The notes beneath the pieces were generated by a model. It made no database searches, had not been told where the DNA came from, and saw only the letters and a list, made by a program, of their open reading frames with translations. This document shows, one piece after another, positions 50,363 through 53,333 of a DNA stretch of 53,333 bases. The position numbers and the translations under genes were made by a program. Origin of the DNA: an uncultured Gammaproteobacteria bacterium (lineage in GTDB: Bacteria; Pseudomonadota; Gammaproteobacteria; GCA-2729495). The first letter of the stretch is position 1. Every line of letters begins with the position of its first letter. The stretch covers positions 1,197 through 54,529 of the forward strand of contig CAMYJV010000005.1 of assembly GCA_947258805.1 (NCBI GenBank), given 5' to 3'.

Positions 50363-51525
50363 CGGTCAAAGGCCCCGAGAATGGCTGCGGCACTGCACAG
50401 GCAACGGTCGTAGTTCACCATGCCGTAGCCGCTGACCAGGCCGACCCGGGCGTTGGGGACCTGCCGACCGAGGACCTGGCCGGTGAGCTGGCGCAGTGCC
50501 TCGACGGTGCCGAGATGGCCGCCGGCGAAACCGGCCTGGCCGGCAGACAGCTGGCCCCCGCAGGTATTCATGGGCAAATCCCCCGCGCACCTGAGGTCCC
50601 GGGTACGCAGCAGCTCCGGGCCTTCGCCCTTGGCGCAGAAGCCGAGGTCTTCCAACTGCTGCAGGGCGATCACCGGGTAATCGTCGTAGGTCTGCACGAA
50701 GTCCATGTCGGCGGGGCCCAGGTCGGCCGCGGCGTACAGATCATCCCGGAATTCCGCCCAGCCGCCGCGCAGCTGCACCGGGTCGTCCGGCCACGCGTTG
50801 TGTCGCTCGTCGGCGGCGAGGAGCTCCGCGTAGGGCAGGCCGAGGAAGCGCGCGTGTTCCACGGACGTGACGAGGAAGCCCTCCGCACCCGCACACGGCA
50901 GCACGCAATCGAACAGATGCACCGGCTCGGCAACGGGCCGGGCGTCCAGGTAGTCCTGCATACTCAGCGGTTTGCGCAGCAGCGCCAGCGGGTTGTGGCT
51001 GGCGTTGTCGCGCTGCGCGAGACACAGGCGGCCGAAGTCTTCGCGGGTGGCACCGTATTGCTCCATGTAGGCGCGGGTGATCAGCGCAAAGACCGCGTTG
51101 GGTCCGGCCGCGCCATACGGGTAAACCGCCTGGGCAGAAAAGCGGCTGAAGTTCTCGATCAGTTCCCGAAAGCCGCCCTTGTGCTGCGTATCGCCGGCCA
51201 CGCAGGCGACGAATTCAGCGTCGCCCGCCTGGATGGCGCGGGCCGCACGGCGCAGGGAAACCACGGCGCTCGCGCCGCCCATGGGCAGATGCTCGGCCCA
51301 GCGCAAGGTCATGCCGAAATGTTCGCTCAGCGACACCGCGCTGTCGGGTGCCAGGGTCATGCTGGACACCGCCAGGCCGTCGACTTGCGTCTTGTCAATA
51401 CCAGCGGTGGACAGCAGCTCTGCGACGCAGCGACCAATGAACCACGCGGCGCCGTGGTCGCTATAGCGCTCGTACGCAACGGTTACCGGGGCGAGGACGG
51501 CGACGCCTGCGTAGTCGCGGCTCAT
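50359..51525 (-). CDS. Thiolase-fold protein (SCP-x/Ltp2-like), first gene of minus-strand operon
   Basis: This 388-residue protein has the thiolase fold, with the C-terminal NTCGGQLSAGQAGFAGGHLGTVEALRQLTGQV. Where classical thiolases carry the nucleophilic Cys, the segment reads LPMGGASAVVSL (about 80-91) and has no cysteine. This is typical of SCP-x-like enzymes such as Ltp2, which with a DUF35 partner cleave steroid side-chain aldols and do not perform thiolysis. A retro-aldolase or condensing role is thus more likely than acetyl transfer. It is divergent from the P450 at 51746 with a 220-base control region between. Confidence 0.85.
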   Translation of the reverse strand: MSRDYAGVAVLAPVTVAYERYSDHGAAWFIGRCVAELLSTAGIDKTQVDGLAVSSMTLAPDSAVSLSEHFGMTLRWAEHLPMGGASAVVSLRRAARAIQAGDAEFVACVAGDTQHKGGFRELIENFSRFSAQAVYPYGAAGPNAVFALITRAYMEQYGATREDFGRLCLAQRDNASHNPLALLRKPLSMQDYLDARPVAEPVHLFDCVLPCAGAEGFLVTSVEHARFLGLPYAELLAADERHNAWPDDPVQLRGGWAEFRDDLYAAADLGPADMDFVQTYDDYPVIALQQLEDLGFCAKGEGPELLRTRDLRCAGDLPMNTCGGQLSAGQAGFAGGHLGTVEALRQLTGQVLGRQVPNARVGLVSGYGMVNYDRCLCSAAAILGAFDR

Positions 51526-51745
51526 CGCGAAGCCCTTGCGATGCGCATATCGCGGTCGTCGGTTGCTGGTCTCATCAGCCTGGCAGAGTCCGTCCCGGTG
51601 AGAATGTCGCTAGTGTAACGCCCGCGCTGTCCTGGCGACGGACAGGAAACCGGCAGCGTGACATGTCAGGGTCAATGCGTTACAAGGATCGGGTCGGGAC
51701 CAGATTTTTTGAAGCCCGCAGATAGAGTGAGGGTCGCCCGTCAGA
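51526..51745. promoter_or_regulatory. Divergent control region of the long minus-strand operon and second P450
   Basis: The 220-base gap holds several dyads: CTGTCC/GGACAG around a 7-base loop (51627-51645), the perfect 10-base palindrome TGACATGTCA (51659-51668), and a wide pair GTAACGC (51615-51621) / GCGTTAC (51677-51683). Any of these could be regulator sites for the two divergent units. No clear -35/-10 pair was identified. Confidence 0.4.
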
Positions 51746-52930
51746 ATGACCCCGGAATCGCTCCGCAAGCAGTACGCAGAAGATATTCCGCTCGCGGAGC
51801 TGGAAGCCGACCCGTATCCGATCTTCCGACGGTTGCAGCAGGACCGGCCCCTGGCTTGGGTCGACAAGCTCGGCATGTGGCTGGCGACCCGCCACGCCGA
51901 TGTGACCCACGTGCTCAATCACCCCGAGTTGTTCACCGCGGAGACGGAACCGTCGTTCCTGGCCGACGTGCTCGGCGTGAACATGCTGACGCTGGAAGGA
52001 GATGCGGCCAGGCGAATCAAGCGCGCGATGCAGCCGCCGTTCACCGCGGGTGGTCGATCCAAGGGCTTCATCCGGGACGAGCTGGAGAGCATCGCCCATG
52101 CCCGGGTAGATGAATTCATCGCTGACGGCGCGGTCGAGTTGATGGCCCGTTATGCGGAACCCATCAGCACGGTCTCGCTGCAACGGGTCCTGGGTCTCGA
52201 TCACATCTCCACGCAGAAGATGTGGGACCTGTGCCAGGGCGTGTGCGCCGGGCTCGCGAACTTCGAAGGCAACCCGGAACTGGACCGCGTGTACCAGGCC
52301 GCGAAGGCGGAACTGGAAGAGATCCTGCGCGCGAAAATTGCCGAGGTCCGCAGCGCACCTGACGAATCTGCGATTGCGTATTACGTGGACCCGGCCAGGG
52401 ACCTGAGCGAACACGAGATCATCAACAACGTGCGGCTGATGATCAGTGGTGGGATCAACGAGCCGCGTGATGGCATTGGCATGGTGGTCTATGCGTACCT
52501 CACGCACCTGGATCGCGACAAGCCTGCGAACCCGGACAAGGGCTTCTGGCTGAAATTCATCAACGAAGTGCTGCGGCTGTACTCGCCGGTAGGCACCGCG
52601 GCGCGCATGACCACCGAAGCGACGGAACTCGCCGGTGTCCGGTTGCCGAAGGGCGAGTTTATTGCCGGGTGCCTGAGCGCCGCCAACCGGGACCCCGGTT
52701 TCTGGACGGACCCGGACGAATTTATCCTTGACCGTAGCCAGAAAGATCATGTCGCGTTCTCCCAGGGGCAGCACAAGTGCCTTGGCTTGTGGCTTGGCCT
52801 GAATGAAATTCTCGTGGGCGCGTCGGTCTTGCTGGAACGGATACCGCAGCTGCGGCTGGACGAAAGTCAGCCGTTGAAGATCAGCGGTTTCGAATTCCGC
52901 GGTCCCAAGACCCTGCACCTGGCCTGGTAG
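51746..52930 (+). CDS. Cytochrome P450 (second copy) with altered I-helix
   Basis: This 394-residue P450 has ExxR (Glu274-Arg277, NEVLRLYS) and the heme loop FSQGQHKCLG with Cys345. The I-helix reads SGGINEPRDG, so the usual Gly-x-Asp/Glu-Thr is replaced by Gly236-Ile-Asn238-Glu239-Pro240. Without the acid-alcohol pair, proton delivery must differ from standard P450s. It shows little similarity to the P450 at 7308 outside family motifs. It is divergent from the thiolase operon and probably functions with it. A possible Fe-S protein gene follows after 32 bases. Confidence 0.92.
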   Translation: MTPESLRKQYAEDIPLAELEADPYPIFRRLQQDRPLAWVDKLGMWLATRHADVTHVLNHPELFTAETEPSFLADVLGVNMLTLEGDAARRIKRAMQPPFTAGGRSKGFIRDELESIAHARVDEFIADGAVELMARYAEPISTVSLQRVLGLDHISTQKMWDLCQGVCAGLANFEGNPELDRVYQAAKAELEEILRAKIAEVRSAPDESAIAYYVDPARDLSEHEIINNVRLMISGGINEPRDGIGMVVYAYLTHLDRDKPANPDKGFWLKFINEVLRLYSPVGTAARMTTEATELAGVRLPKGEFIAGCLSAANRDPGFWTDPDEFILDRSQKDHVAFSQGQHKCLGLWLGLNEILVGASVLLERIPQLRLDESQPLKISGFEFRGPKTLHLAW

Positions 52931-52962
52931 CGCGGCGCAGGCATACACAGGCCCGGCCAACG

Positions 52963-53333
52963 ATGCGATTATTTTCTCACCGGAAGCGCCCCGTCCATCT
53001 CGGTCCGTATCCCCTCGAGCGTTTGCGGAAAAAATCGGGCACGCCGGAGCTCAGCCGGATCGCGCCGCCGGCGCCTCTGCCACCGGACGACGGTCGGCCG
53101 ACCCTTGAGGATGCGACCTGGGACTACCTGGACGTCGTGGACGGCATGCGCGACGGTGAAAGTGCGCCGCAGCGGGGACCGATTCCGGATGACCCGAAGG
53201 CTCGCACCGAGCACCTGAGAGCCGCCTGTTACTACCTGGACGCCAGCATGGCGGGTGTGTGCAGAATGCCTTCAAACGTCGAACTGCCCGACGCGGCACC
53301 CGCGTCAGCAGCACAGGAAGGCGGTTACGCACT
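52963..53333 (+). CDS. N-terminus of a possible reductive-dehalogenase-like protein, cut by window end
   Basis: The frame opens at ATG 52963 and is still open at the window end (123 residues visible). The N-terminus MRLFSHRKRPVHLGPYPLERL and the later HLRAACYYLDASMAGVCRMP recall the N-terminal part of cytoplasmic, non-respiratory reductive-dehalogenase-like corrinoid/Fe-S proteins. This match is from memory, and no Fe-S or corrinoid motif falls within the visible part. There is no Tat signal. Codon usage and the lack of stops support a real gene. The ribosome site is weak. It is probably co-transcribed with the P450. Confidence 0.5.
   Translation, partial: MRLFSHRKRPVHLGPYPLERLRKKSGTPELSRIAPPAPLPPDDGRPTLEDATWDYLDVVDGMRDGESAPQRGPIPDDPKARTEHLRAACYYLDASMAGVCRMPSNVELPDAAPASAAQEGGYA

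Overview
The window is GC-rich, densely packed bacterial DNA. The TonB-dependent receptor, the Tat- and Sec-exported TTQ amine dehydrogenase, the TRAP-type binding lipoprotein, and the abundance of P450, SDR, MFS and molybdenum hydroxylase genes suggest an aerobic proteobacterium, most likely gammaproteobacterial. No rRNA, tRNA, CRISPR array, integrase or transposase was seen, and nothing fixes the genus.

Layout. (1) 1-4.85 kb, plus strand: the 3' part of a DMSO-reductase-family molybdoenzyme, then four overlapping genes: mauE-like, mauD-like, a c-type cytochrome and a frameshifted aldehyde dehydrogenase. (2) 4.9-7.15 kb, minus strand: an HpaD-like extradiol dioxygenase and a GabT-type aminotransferase. 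(3) 7.3-14.2 kb, plus strand: P450, a broken MFS transporter, a glutamine-synthetase-like ligase, an HpaE-like aldehyde dehydrogenase, a class I glutamine amidotransferase and a luciferase-like oxidoreductase. (4) 14.2-23.9 kb: two molybdenum hydroxylase large subunits without small subunits, DoxX, GST, a PhyH-type dioxygenase, a TPR protein, a fasciclin protein and a small unknown protein. (5) 23.9-34.6 kb: FAH-family hydrolase (minus), acetoacetate-decarboxylase-like/MarR/nitrilase (plus), then TonB receptor, MFS, two SDRs, and the heavy and light chains of a TTQ amine dehydrogenase. (6) 34.8-35.4 kb: a VapBC-type toxin-antitoxin pair with a perfect palindromic operator candidate. (7) 35.5-51.5 kb, minus strand: sixteen consecutive genes, many overlapping: thiolase, DUF35 protein, cupin, LDH2-type dehydrogenase, RidA, VOC extradiol dioxygenase, amidohydrolase, complete CoxL/S/M-type molybdenum hydroxylase, DctP, acyl-CoA synthetase, SDR, Rieske alpha and beta, aldehyde dehydrogenase. 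(8) 51.7 kb to end, plus strand: a P450 with an unusual I-helix and the start of a possible reductive-dehalogenase-like protein.

How the parts may work together (inference). The light chain keeps both TTQ tryptophans and the catalytic Asp at the spacing of aralkylamine dehydrogenase, while its probable assembly factors MauE/MauD and a candidate cytochrome acceptor lie about 30 kb away beside an aldehyde dehydrogenase. With HpaD-like, HpaE-like and FAH-family proteins also present, the window could encode import and oxidation of an aromatic alkylamine followed by meta-cleavage. The GS-like/amidotransferase pair suggests a parallel gamma-glutamylation route. The long minus-strand operon looks like a separate CoA- and dioxygenase-based degradation module.

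Two families of long inverted repeats sit exactly at gene boundaries; several contain or touch stop codons or Shine-Dalgarno sequences. Two genes (gabD-like, first MFS) have disrupted frames.
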